A stretch of 15,637 bases of DNA. It comes from Deltaproteobacteria bacterium. Lineage in GTDB: Bacteria > Desulfobacterota > Syntrophia > Syntrophales > UBA5619. Shown here piece by piece: positions 1-6,637 of the stretch. The position numbers and the translations under genes were made by a program. The stretch spans positions 1-15,637 of the forward strand of contig JAJFTY010000140.1 of assembly GCA_021372695.1 (NCBI GenBank), given 5' to 3'. How positions within the stretch are numbered: position 1 is the stretch's first letter; each line of letters begins with the position of its first letter. The notes beneath the pieces were generated by a model. The model saw nothing but the letters and a program-made list of their open reading frames with translations. It had not been told where the DNA came from and did no database searches.

Positions 1-216
1 CGAAGCACCCATTAAAAGGCTCTTTGTCAAGAGATAATATAGTCCTGCTACAGAAAGGGTCGTCCTTCTGCAAAGTCAACGTGCCTTCAGAGGAACAGCC
101 GACCGGTTGACATTGTCTTTTCTTATGCCGACGTTACATTCCAGGCCGGTGTCAGTCTTCACTGCACCACGCACCCATCGGGATCCAGGCTGTAAGAGTA
201 TGGCAAGCAGCCCCTA
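1..216. other. No gene recognised; flank of the IS110 element
   Basis: I see no convincing coding region here. The open stretches are short (about 11 codons ending at 37 and about 36 codons ending near 113, both plus strand) and match nothing I recognise; they could be tails of genes entering from the left. The true end of the neighbouring insertion sequence may lie within this stretch or a little to its right. Confidence 0.4.
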
Positions 217-400
217 CCGCCGCTTGGCGGCCCAAATAATCGTCGGTGCCATGTCGTGTCCAAAAGGTACAATCTCACTGGTTTGAGCACCAGCTTCGTT
301 GTGGCTCACGACATGGGCAGTAAAGAGACGAGAACCGGTGCCGGATGGAACGGTTTCCAATCAATCTCTTGGGAAGCCCAGCTTCGTTCTCTGGTTCCCC
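217..400 (-). ncRNA. Candidate IS110/IS1111 bridge RNA region
   Basis: The non-coding stretch after the transposase stop is rich in secondary structure: a 10-bp perfect inverted repeat CCATGTCGTG (249-258)/CACGACATGG (307-316), a CTGGT/ACCAG hairpin inside it (278-293), and a CCGCC-GCTT-GGCGG hairpin (217-230). An 11-bp direct repeat CCAGCTTCGTT occurs at 290-300 and 378-388. Known biology: IS110-family recombinases use a structured bridge RNA with target- and donor-binding loops encoded in the non-coding end of the element. Assigning this stretch to that role is inference; loops and exact ends are not determined. Confidence 0.35.
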
Positions 401-416
401 GTTCCGGCCGGGCTTT

Positions 417-1433
417 TCATGCATAGAGCTTTGCCGCATCAAAAGGGACATTGTCCCGCAGGATATAATAAGCTGCCCTGGCTAGTTTGTGGGCCAGAGC
501 ATTATGGGCCACCATGAGGTTTCTCTGCTGCCTCTTGCGTTCGTAGAAGGCCCGGCTTTGAGGATCATAGCGCCGGGCATGTTCGGCGGCCTCGGAGAAC
601 GCCCAGGCGAGATACTTGTTGCCGTTCTTTTCGTTGCCCTTACCCTTGGCCTTTTCGTTGCTGACCCAGCGGCTGATCACCTTGCGGCAGTAGGAGGCGT
701 AGTTTCCGACCTTGGCAAAGCGCTCGACGGGTCCGGTTTCCATCTCGATGGTCAAGGCCAGGATCTTCCCCACGCCGGGGATGGTCATCAGGTTGCGGTA
801 GGAGCTCCGATCCTTGACGCGGCATTCGATATGGGTCTCCAGCGCCCGGATCTGGCGGGTCAACTGATCGATGAGGTCTTTGCTGACCGTTGCGGCAAGG
901 GTCAGCTCCGGATTGGAACACAGATGGCTCTCGATGGCGGCGGTTTTGCCCTTCAGGGTATCGCCGCCCACCTTGACGCCGCAGTTGCGGGTGATGATGT
1001 TCTGCAGACTCAGCAAAAGCGAGGTCCGCAGCCTCACCAGGTGTTGGCGCTTTCTCATCAGGTCCCTCAGGGCGCGATGCGCCTTGGGGTAGATATAGCC
1101 CTCGGGCAGGATGCCGAGCCTCAGCAGCTCTGCGAGCCACCGGGCATCGTGCTTGTCATCGACATACTTGAGGCCGGAGTACTTCCGGATGGCCGCTGGA
1201 TTGGCCAGGTGGACAGGGTAGCCCGCCTCCATCAAGGCATCTACAAGCCAATACCAGTTGTAGGTGGACTCCACGGCGATCCCCGCCGTCTCCGATCGAT
1301 AGGGTGCCAGCGTCTCCAAAATGACGCGGGGATCGTTGCGAAGTTTCTTCATCATGATCGGTTTGCCGTCCTCCGAGATGGCCGCTACATAATTATTCGT
1401 TGAATGCAGGTCGATCGCCATGTACACTTTCAT
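417..1433 (-). CDS. IS110-family transposase (DEDD recombinase)
   Basis: This is a 338-residue transposase, the normal size for the family. The N-terminal RuvC-like DEDD domain shows D8 (MAIDLH), E55 (VESTYNW) and D93/D96 (DDKHDA). A helix-hairpin-helix-like motif (IPGVGKILA, about 218-226) opens the C-terminal Tnp20 domain, in which S258 of WVSN, before KNGNKYL (269-275), is the likely catalytic serine. It recombines the element's circular form into target DNA guided by a bridge RNA. The start chosen is the ATG at 1433 because GGAGGT lies 5 nt upstream (1439-1444). The frame stays open to 1502, but the added residues do not look like a transposase N-terminus. All catalytic residues are present, so it looks intact. 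Confidence 0.9.
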   Translation of the reverse strand: MKVYMAIDLHSTNNYVAAISEDGKPIMMKKLRNDPRVILETLAPYRSETAGIAVESTYNWYWLVDALMEAGYPVHLANPAAIRKYSGLKYVDDKHDARWLAELLRLGILPEGYIYPKAHRALRDLMRKRQHLVRLRTSLLLSLQNIITRNCGVKVGGDTLKGKTAAIESHLCSNPELTLAATVSKDLIDQLTRQIRALETHIECRVKDRSSYRNLMTIPGVGKILALTIEMETGPVERFAKVGNYASYCRKVISRWVSNEKAKGKGNEKNGNKYLAWAFSEAAEHARRYDPQSRAFYERKRQQRNLMVAHNALAHKLARAAYYILRDNVPFDAAKLYA

Positions 1434-1588
1434 TGGGCACCTCCAGGGTAGAGTTGGTAGCTTTCCCCTTAAGCATAGCAGGAGTCCTTCTCTCCTGACC
1501 ATGTGAAGTGAGGTGCCTTTTTATGGTTATCAATCTCGTGCATAGAATCCCGGTTGCTTCACGCCGTCCCCAATGTCACAATGCCCTT

Positions 1589-3319
1589 ATGACCGCACTG
1601 ATTTCCCCCAAAGACGTCATCCGCATCCTCGAAGAGATCGGCGTGCTCCTCGAACTCAAGGGCGAGTCGCCCTTCAAATCGATCGCCTACGCCAATGCGG
1701 CCAGGCGCCTCGAGACCCTCGACGAGGACCTCGAGGTGCTGGCGAGGCGGGGCGACCTGAAATCCGTCAAGGGCATAGGCGACGCCCTCAGCAAGAAGAT
1801 CACCGAACTCGTCACCACGGGATGCCTCGAGTACTACGAGACGCTCAAGGCCTCCGTCCCGCCGGGCCACCTGGAGATGCTGCGCATCCCCGGCCTGGGC
1901 CCCAAGAAGATCCGCGCCCTCTACGAAAAGCTTGCCATCGAGACCCTGGGCGAGTTGGAATACGCCTGCATGGAAAACCGCCTCGTCGAGCTGCCCGGAT
2001 TCGGGGCCCGCACCCAGCAGAAGATCCTCACGGGCATCGAGCACCTGAAGCGGTACAAGGAGCGCCACCTCTGCAGCGAAGCCCTGGAGGCTGCCGAACC
2101 GCTGCTGGCAAAGCTCCTGACTCACCCCGGCGTCGTCTCGGCAAGCCTCGCCGGCTCCCTGAGACGCGGCAACGAGACCGTCAAGGACATCGACCTGGTT
2201 GCCGCCTCGAACGATCCGGAGGCCCTCTCGCAGTGGTTTTCCTCCCTTGCCGGCGTGGAGAGCATCATCGCCCGGGGCGACACAAAGGTAAGCGTGTTCC
2301 TCAAGGCCGGGATCAACGCCGATCTGCGGATCGTCTCCCCGCGGGAGTTCCCCTTCGCCCTGCACCACTTCACGGGCAGCAAGGAGCACAACGTGGCCAT
2401 GCGCGGCCGCGCAAAGCAGCTGGGGATCAAGATGAACGAGTACGGCCTCTTCCGGGACGAGGCGTTGCTGCCGTGCAAAAGCGAACAGGACGTCTTTGCG
2501 GCCCTGGGGCTTGCCTGGGTGCCGCCCGAGCTTCGCGAGAACATGGGCGAGATCGAGGCCGCCGAGACGGGGGAGATGCCTTCGCTTGTACAGATGCAGG
2601 ACATCCGCGGGATCTTCCACATCCACACAACGGCAAGCGACGGGGCGAGCACGCTCGAGGCGATCGTCGAGGCCTCAAAAAAGAGGGGATTGGACTACAT
2701 CGGCATCACCGACCACAGCGAGTCGGCCTTCTACGCCGGCGGCCTGACCCCCGAAGATGTACGAAAGCAGCACCGCGCCATCGACGAAATGAACCGCAGG
2801 GACCCCGCTTTCCGCATCTTCAAAGGCATCGAGGCCGATATCCTGCCCGACGGGCGGCTGGATTACGACGACGCGACGCTGGGAACCTTCGACTTCGTGA
2901 TCGCCGCCGTGCACTCGCACTTCGGGATGAGCGAGGACGAGATGACCGAGCGGCTCATCCGGGCCCTGGCAAACCGCCACACCACGATCCTCGCCCACCC
3001 CACGGGCCGTCTCCTGCTTGCCCGCGAGCCCTACGCACTGGATCTCGAGCGGGTCATCGACGCCGCCGCGGAGCACGGCAAGGTCATCGAGCTAAACGCC
3101 AACCCCCACCGGCTGGATTTGGACTGGCGCCACTGCAAGTACGCCAAGCGCCAGGGCGTGCGGATCGCCGTCAACCCCGACGCGCATCACGCGGATGGAC
3201 TTGCGGACATGCGGTACGGGCTGAACATCGCCCGCAAAGGCTGGCTCGAGGCACAGGACATCATCAACTGCCTGGGACTGGAGGAGATGAAAGCGTTTCT
3301 CGCAAAAACCAAGCAATAG
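1589..3319 (+). CDS. polX: DNA polymerase/3'-5' exonuclease PolX
   Basis: A complete 576-residue bacterial family X polymerase, the normal length. The N-terminal 8-kDa-like and helix-hairpin-helix region has GIGDALSKK (62-70), PGLGPKK (101-107) and PGFGAR (136-141). The nucleotidyltransferase palm carries GSLRR (189-193), D200 and D202 in KDIDLV, and D245 in ADLRIV. The C-terminal PHP domain has HIH (344-346), ITDHS (373-377), E415 in GIEAD, H442/H444, H470 and D531/H533, the metal-binding set of an active 3'-5' exonuclease. Known role: gap-filling DNA repair in the cytoplasm. The frame is open from 1508, but homology begins at the ATG at 1589; no clear Shine-Dalgarno precedes it. It is convergent with the receiver gene at 3389, and the IS110 element sits just upstream, so its native promoter may be displaced. 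Confidence 0.95.
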   Translation: MTALISPKDVIRILEEIGVLLELKGESPFKSIAYANAARRLETLDEDLEVLARRGDLKSVKGIGDALSKKITELVTTGCLEYYETLKASVPPGHLEMLRIPGLGPKKIRALYEKLAIETLGELEYACMENRLVELPGFGARTQQKILTGIEHLKRYKERHLCSEALEAAEPLLAKLLTHPGVVSASLAGSLRRGNETVKDIDLVAASNDPEALSQWFSSLAGVESIIARGDTKVSVFLKAGINADLRIVSPREFPFALHHFTGSKEHNVAMRGRAKQLGIKMNEYGLFRDEALLPCKSEQDVFAALGLAWVPPELRENMGEIEAAETGEMPSLVQMQDIRGIFHIHTTASDGASTLEAIVEASKKRGLDYIGITDHSESAFYAGGLTPEDVRKQHRAIDEMNRRDPAFRIFKGIEADILPDGRLDYDDATLGTFDFVIAAVHSHFGMSEDEMTERLIRALANRHTTILAHPTGRLLLAREPYALDLERVIDAAAEHGKVIELNANPHRLDLDWRHCKYAKRQGVRIAVNPDAHHADGLADMRYGLNIARKGWLEAQDIINCLGLEEMKAFLAKTKQ

Positions 3320-3341
3320 AGCAACGGACGGGCCTCTTCCT

Positions 3342-3386
3342 TTTTCTTGACGGAACAGACTAAACAGACAGGACAGACCGACTAGG
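3342..3386. repeat. Degenerate GGACAGAC-type low-complexity tract
   Basis: Between the convergent polX and receiver genes lies a purine-rich string of imperfect 8-10 nt units (ACGGAACAGA, CTAAACAGA, CAGGACAGA, CCGAC). A similar tract lies at 12519-12569, directly downstream of prsR. No function is evident. Confidence 0.4.
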
Positions 3387-3388
3387 CC

Positions 3389-3877
3389 TTATTTCATCGA
3401 GCGCGCAAATACGATGCCCAGGATGAGCCAGAGGGGAATGGAGATAATCAGGGCCCAGGTTATGCCCTGGAGGTGACGGAGCCTCATCTTGAGACTCTTT
3501 TCGAGGATAGCTTTGTCGATCTTGTGCTTGATCTCTTCGATCTTGAAGGGCTTGGTGATGTAATCCTGGGCGCCCCGCCGGATGGCTTCTACGGCCGAAT
3601 CGATGGAGGGGTAGCCCGTGATCATGATGAACGCTGCGTCGGGATCGGCGTGCCTTACTTCCTGCAGAAACTCCAGCCCATTCATCTCGGGCATCATGAG
3701 ATCGGACAGGATAATGTCGAAGCGCCTCGTTTTACACAGCTCGATTGCAGTGCGCGGGTTGTCCGTCGTCTCCACGTCGAAATTGAAGGCGTTCATGTAG
3801 CCGCCGAGGACCTGGAGCACGCTCGGGTCGTCGTCGAGGACAAGAGCTCTTCTTTTCTTTTTTCCGTTCCAACCCAT
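3389..3877 (-). CDS. Stand-alone receiver protein with C-terminal membrane helix
   Basis: 162 residues from the ATG at 3877. Residues 10-128 are a CheY-like receiver: acidic cluster D15-D17, phospho-acceptor D59 in LSDLMMPEMNG, T87 in MITGYPS and K109 in ITKPF. All key residues are present, so phosphorylation is expected. There is no DNA-binding or enzymatic output domain. After a charged helix (about 113-135) the protein ends in a hydrophobic stretch (about 139-157, LIISIPLWLILGIVF) and a short basic tail, predicting a C-terminal membrane anchor with the receiver in the cytoplasm. The start is uncertain: ATGs at 3904 and 3925 are also in frame, and none has a good Shine-Dalgarno; 3877 gives the most typical receiver N-terminus. 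No cognate kinase is adjacent. Product class is certain; role is unknown. Confidence 0.85.
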   Translation of the reverse strand: MGWNGKKKRRALVLDDDPSVLQVLGGYMNAFNFDVETTDNPRTAIELCKTRRFDIILSDLMMPEMNGLEFLQEVRHADPDAAFIMITGYPSIDSAVEAIRRGAQDYITKPFKIEEIKHKIDKAILEKSLKMRLRHLQGITWALIISIPLWLILGIVFARSMK

Positions 3878-4057
3878 GGCACAGAGTAGCCATGCAAAAA
3901 GCATACGCAACGCACCGCGATGCAAAACAGAATATATTGCCTTTATATCGAATACTTACGAATCTGGCAAGCATCGCCTGCAACAAATTATGGAGGGGAT
4001 TCCCGGCAGGATGACGGTTGACTGACTATTCACCGCGGTGATTTGGGCTTCACCGGC

Positions 4058-4201
4058 TCACAAAAAAGGATTTTCGATTACGATTCCTTCAATGACCTGC
4101 CCATGGTTCAGATCCTCGGACAGGACCCTATCGGCACCGGCAAACGATGCCGATGCCACAATGATGGCATCCCAGAAAGAGAGATGGTTCCCCTCTTCCT
4201 G
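4058..4201 (-). pseudogene. VapC-like PIN-domain toxin, C-terminal remnant
   Basis: On the minus strand an open stretch of 47 codons ends at TGA 4058-4060 and reads like the end of a VapC PIN nuclease: NHLSFWDAIIVASA, then LSEDLNHGQVIEG and a final ENPF. In that family the FWDA and SEDL acidic residues help form the catalytic site, and the NPF ending is typical. An in-frame TAG (4202-4204) and a degenerate copy of the palindrome/nonamer repeat replace everything upstream. No PIN N-terminus with the first catalytic aspartate and no antitoxin gene is found nearby. It is therefore a dead fragment, short enough to be missed by gene callers. Recognition is from motif memory, not a search. Confidence 0.7.
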
Positions 4202-4250
4202 CTACTTTGCCACTTTTGTCATTGTCTTCCTGCCACTGCGGCGCAGCGTC
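4199..4250. repeat. Degenerate single copy of the palindrome/nonamer repeat
   Basis: The stretch contains TTGCCACTTTTGTCATT, a further CTGCCACT, and GCGGCGCAGCGTC (4238-4250), a damaged form of the 13-bp palindrome found nine times at 14053-14535. It lies about 100 nt downstream of the CFI-box gene stop at 4347, in the same orientation as the main array relative to minus-strand genes, and borders the broken vapC fragment. Confidence 0.65.
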
Positions 4251-4346
4251 ATTTCATTGCGAGCAGGGCCCGGGTCCTCTTTAGCATTCTCCTTCAACAA
4301 TTCAAAACTCAACACTCATAACTCAAAGCTTTGCTCTTCTCCACGT

Positions 4347-5093
4347 TCACTTCTTCCACCTGATATTCCTGACTTCCCTCACGAGCCGCCTCTGTTGGGC
4401 ATACAGCACAAACGTCAGGCCCATCAGCAGTGCGAGCACTCCAACATATACGGCCAACCGGTGCTGGATGCTGAAAATCAGGGGCTTGAGTGACAGGCGC
4501 GTCGCCCGCCTGAGCAGATCGTCCTGGCTGATGAAATCGGCAATCGGGGGCGACACGCGATAGTAGAATTGCACAAACAGCCTCCCCGGTTCGCTTGCCA
4601 GGAGAATGCGATCCCTGAACTTCTGCAGCAGGATAACCTCCGGCGCATAGTAACTGCCGAATGCTGCCGTGGCGATGAAGCACCCACCGCCCCCGCTGCT
4701 CGCCGACCCGCCCGAAGGCGCAGGACTGGGTGCCGGGGCCTGGGGCACCGTGTAATCGACCGCCGAGGAATAGTCGCTTTCATTGCCGTCGCCGTCGTAA
4801 GCCGTTGCAGCAAAGTAATAGGTCACCCCCTCCAGCAGCCCGGAGATGACGAAGCTTGTCACATTTCCAACATCGACGTGCGACGTGTAGCTCCCTGACA
4901 CCGTCCCGTAGTGCACCCGGTAACCGATGACACCGGGATCCGAGTTGGCATCCCAGGCAACGGTTACCTGCGCCGCGTGGGCGGTTGTCAGGAGGCTCAG
5001 TATGGCAACAAGCACAAGGACGAGGCTCGAGAGTGCTGCCAGAAGAAATGAACTATGCCTGGAAACCAAGGGGAAAGGATGTGCCTGCGACAT
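4347..5093 (-). CDS. FN3-domain CFI-box-CTERM membrane protein, copy 1
   Basis: 248 residues. Signal peptide (about 1-40, hydrophobic core 16-35, ending TTAHA), then a fibronectin type III domain (about 41-116: VTVAWDAN, GYRVHYG, YYFAATAYD), a Pro/Ser/Gly linker (117-137), then the CFI-box region (GGGGCFIATAAFGS, 134-147; EPGRLFVQFYYRVSPP, 168-183), a C-terminal hydrophobic helix (about 213-231) and a basic tail. Known from the family: the CFI box is a recurrent C-terminal module of exported proteins; its processing is not established to my knowledge. The start is firm: GGAGGTGA (5098-5105) precedes the ATG. A c-di-GMP-I riboswitch lies in the leader, so expression should follow c-di-GMP. A paralog with the same architecture is at 6616. 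Location is probably the cell surface or inner-membrane-anchored periplasm. Confidence 0.88.
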   Translation of the reverse strand: MSQAHPFPLVSRHSSFLLAALSSLVLVLVAILSLLTTAHAAQVTVAWDANSDPGVIGYRVHYGTVSGSYTSHVDVGNVTSFVISGLLEGVTYYFAATAYDGDGNESDYSSAVDYTVPQAPAPSPAPSGGSASSGGGGCFIATAAFGSYYAPEVILLQKFRDRILLASEPGRLFVQFYYRVSPPIADFISQDDLLRRATRLSLKPLIFSIQHRLAVYVGVLALLMGLTFVLYAQQRRLVREVRNIRWKK

Positions 5094-5126
5094 GGCATCA
5101 CCTCCGCATGCAGATTGTCCCTGGGT

Positions 5127-5161
5127 GGGCGAATCTGGGCACGGGAAGTGCTGGTTCGCCC
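5127..5161 (-). promoter_or_regulatory. Hairpin overlapping riboswitch P1 (possible expression platform)
   Basis: Just downstream of the aptamer the transcript can form GGGCGAA (5161-5155)/TTCGCCC (5133-5127) with an inner GCAC/GTGC stem. The first G residues also belong to the 3' strand of the aptamer's closing stem, so the two folds compete. There is no U-run after it, so it is not an intrinsic terminator; control at the Shine-Dalgarno or by alternative folding is more likely. This is inference from pairing alone. Confidence 0.4.
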
Positions 5162-5260
5162 TGGCAGCCCTGCCGCCCTATCCTTCACAAATGCGGGGAC
5201 TTAGGCCAGCGGCTTTGCGCCCCACCCTTTCGGTGTGGGTTGCCTTTTTCAGGTTTCTAT
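5155..5260 (-). ncRNA. Cyclic-di-GMP-I (GEMM-I) riboswitch
   Basis: Read on the minus strand, the leader of the CFI-box gene shows the class I c-di-GMP aptamer core in order: AAAAAGGCAACCC, a hairpin closed by the tetraloop CCGAAAGG, the invariant GCGCAAAGCC, the receptor strand GGCCTAAG, a variable arm, GGATAGGGC, and finally GCGGCAGGGCTGCC. The GAAA tetraloop with the CCTAAG receptor strand is the known tertiary contact of this class. The closing stem is probably CCTG (5253-5250) with CAGG (5163-5160). The base aligned to the ligand-recognising position 20 of the Vibrio Vc2 aptamer appears to be G, which favours c-di-GMP over cGAMP, but that alignment was done by eye. The controlled gene starts about 60 nt downstream. 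Confidence 0.88.
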
Positions 5261-5268
5261 CCGTTCAT

Positions 5269-5297
5269 AGTATCGGCCCCCGCGGTTTTTTCTTTAA
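5269..5297 (-). promoter_or_regulatory. Possible promoter for the riboswitch transcript
   Basis: GATACT (5269-5274) as a -10 and TTAAAG (5292-5297) as a weak -35, 17 bp apart, would start transcription a few bases before the aptamer. The fit is modest; position relative to the riboswitch is the main support. Confidence 0.35.
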
Positions 5298-5440
5298 TTG
5301 TTCCCCCATTTCCATCATAATCCTCTCTCAATCGAGGGATTCATCCATGCACCCACTGACGTCAACACGGGTCATTACGAGCAACGGGCCCCGAACGGGT
5401 TCGGGGTTATCGATGGAAGAAAAAAGACCAGTAAAATCCT

Positions 5441-5580
5441 CCCCAGCCCTCCTTTTCCAAAGGAGGGTTCTGGGAGCACCCCCCATTGAAAGAGGGGAAT
5501 CCACCCACGTGTCCCCCTTTGTAAAAGAGGAATCCTCCCAGACCTCCCCCTTTGAAAAAGGGGGATTGAGGGGGATTTTC
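5441..5580. repeat. Cluster of four KGG-type palindromic repeats
   Basis: Four imperfect C-run/G-run hairpins follow one another: 5447-5467 (9-bp perfect stem CCCTCCTTT/AAAGGAGGG), about 5479-5497, 5513-5530, and 5546-5564 (CCCCCTTT/AAAGGGGG, loop GAA) followed by ATTGAGGGGGATTTT. Conceptual translation on the minus strand gives the familiar spurious peptide pattern NPPxSPFFKGGxGG that intergenic repeats of this type produce in many bacterial genomes. They occupy the 5' region of the methyltransferase gene. A 7-bp hairpin CCCCGAA/TTCGGGG (5389-5406) precedes them and a GCCTCGCGAGGC palindrome (5614-5625) follows. Confidence 0.75.
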
Positions 5581-5598
5581 TTCAATCAATTCGAGTTT

Positions 5599-6564
5599 TT
5601 GATCACGAACCGAGCCTCGCGAGGCGTAGTAATCCACGATTCATCCTCGCGATATTTCAACTGCACACCACCGGGAAGAGCGCTGCAATATACGGCATTT
5701 CTCTTCATCCTCGTTTTATCATCCCTCCTTCCGCAGTTCGCCCCTGTCCCGTATGCCCATGCCTACACGGAATCCGAGCGCAACGTCAAGCTCGACGCCC
5801 CCTTCGTGCCGACCCCGAATTACGTCATCTCGGAGATCCTGTCGAAAGCCCGCGTGGGCAAAGATGACATTCTCTACGATCTTGGCTCAGGCGACGGCCG
5901 CATCGTCATCGAGGCCGCCAGGCAGACGGGCTGCCGTGCCGTGGGCATCGAGATCGACCCCGATCTGGTCGAAGACAGCCTCAGGGCAGCGGAGCGGGCC
6001 GGCGGGCAGGATCGCGTCCGGTTCATCGTAGCGGACATCTTCACGGCCGATTTCAGGGAGGCCACCGTGGTGACGATTTACATGGGGGGCCACGTGAATC
6101 TCAAACTCCGCCCGAGGCTGCTTCGGGAACTCAAGCCGGGCACGCGGGTCGCATCCTACTGCTTCGACATGGGCGATTGGAAGCCCGACGCCGTCTCAAC
6201 CTTCGGCAAGGAGGATGCCTATTTCTGGATCATCCCCGCGAACGCCTCGGGAACATGGCAGTGGACGGAAGGCAAAGGAAAGACGAGCACCTCATGGCAA
6301 CTAGAGATAAAACAGGTGTTCCAGGAAATATCAGGATTCGTCACCTGCATGGATAAACAGTACCCGTTGCGGGATGGAAAGGTAACCGGTGAAGGGATTC
6401 GATTCGCTCTCGACGGAGAAGCCTTTGGAAAAGCATCCCCTGTCGTGTTCTCAGGTCGAATACAAGGCAACGAAATTGAGGGTACCATCGGCGGCAAAGG
6501 TTCTGCGCACCTTACTTGGCGAGCCACACGACACACCGATGCCCCTCAGGATATCGCCAGGTAA
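5599..6564 (+). CDS. Exported class I SAM-methyltransferase-like protein
   Basis: The mature part begins after a hydrophobic export segment (ALQYTAFLFILVLSSLL to AHA, 5680-5762) and carries a Rossmann methyltransferase fold: motif I LYDLGSGDGR, acidic GIEIDP after strand 2, VADIF near motif II, then RPRLLRELKPGTRV. A beta-rich tail of about 110 residues (from GTWQWTE) follows, typical of this secreted methyltransferase-like family. Methyl acceptor unknown. The start is unsure: the frame is open back to 4927, an ATG at 5413 would include the KGG repeat cluster in the protein, TTG 5599 is the first usual start codon after the repeats, and CTG 5683 would give the most compact signal peptide but is a rare start. 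None has a clear Shine-Dalgarno. The gene lies between the two CFI-box paralogs on the opposite strand. Confidence 0.8.
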   Translation: MITNRASRGVVIHDSSSRYFNCTPPGRALQYTAFLFILVLSSLLPQFAPVPYAHAYTESERNVKLDAPFVPTPNYVISEILSKARVGKDDILYDLGSGDGRIVIEAARQTGCRAVGIEIDPDLVEDSLRAAERAGGQDRVRFIVADIFTADFREATVVTIYMGGHVNLKLRPRLLRELKPGTRVASYCFDMGDWKPDAVSTFGKEDAYFWIIPANASGTWQWTEGKGKTSTSWQLEIKQVFQEISGFVTCMDKQYPLRDGKVTGEGIRFALDGEAFGKASPVVFSGRIQGNEIEGTIGGKGSAHLTWRATRHTDAPQDIAR

Positions 6565-6596
6565 ATAATCCCGGGTAAAGAGCTCTGCTGCCGTTT

Positions 6597-6637
6597 TTCT
6601 TGCTTGCCATACTTTTCACTGCCGCGAAGCAGCCCTG
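6597..6637. repeat. Degenerate single copy of the palindrome/nonamer repeat
   Basis: TTGCCATACTTTTCACT followed by GCCGCGAAGCAGC (6621-6633) and CCTG matches the nonamer-plus-palindrome unit of the array at 14053-14535 with a few changes. It overlaps the stop codon of the second CFI-box gene and fills the gap to the convergent methyltransferase gene. Orientation relative to the minus-strand gene is the same as in the main array. Confidence 0.6.

Larger units (their letters stand above)
217..1497 (-). mobile_element. IS110-family insertion sequence (approximate extent)
   Basis: The element is defined by its DEDD-type IS110 transposase. IS110 elements lack classical terminal inverted repeats and usually make no target duplication, so the ends cannot be read directly. 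The limits given run from the outermost hairpin of the structured 3' flank (CCGCC/GGCGG at 217-230) to a CAGGAG/CTCCTG hairpin at 1479-1497 upstream of the transposase. The longer non-coding side lies downstream of the transposase, as in the IS1111 subgroup. The element sits less than 100 bp upstream of the polX start. Confidence 0.45.

Noticed and set aside
124..134. ATGCCGACG matching the right half of the putative PrsR site
   Set aside because: The left half (TGTAA at the right spacing) is missing and no sigma54 promoter follows.
489..1403. 304-codon plus-strand reading frame
   Set aside because: Antisense to the IS110 transposase, whose motifs and ribosome-binding site are clear.
1573..3363. 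596-codon plus-strand reading frame rich in Arg and Pro
   Set aside because: Out-of-frame shadow of polX in GC-rich DNA.
4030..4041. Perfect palindrome TCACCGCGGTGA
   Set aside because: A single isolated palindrome without adjacent promoter or partner site; nothing ties it to a function.
4927..5412. Upstream extension of the methyltransferase frame
   Set aside because: It is antisense to the CFI-box gene start and the riboswitch; no protein-like content.
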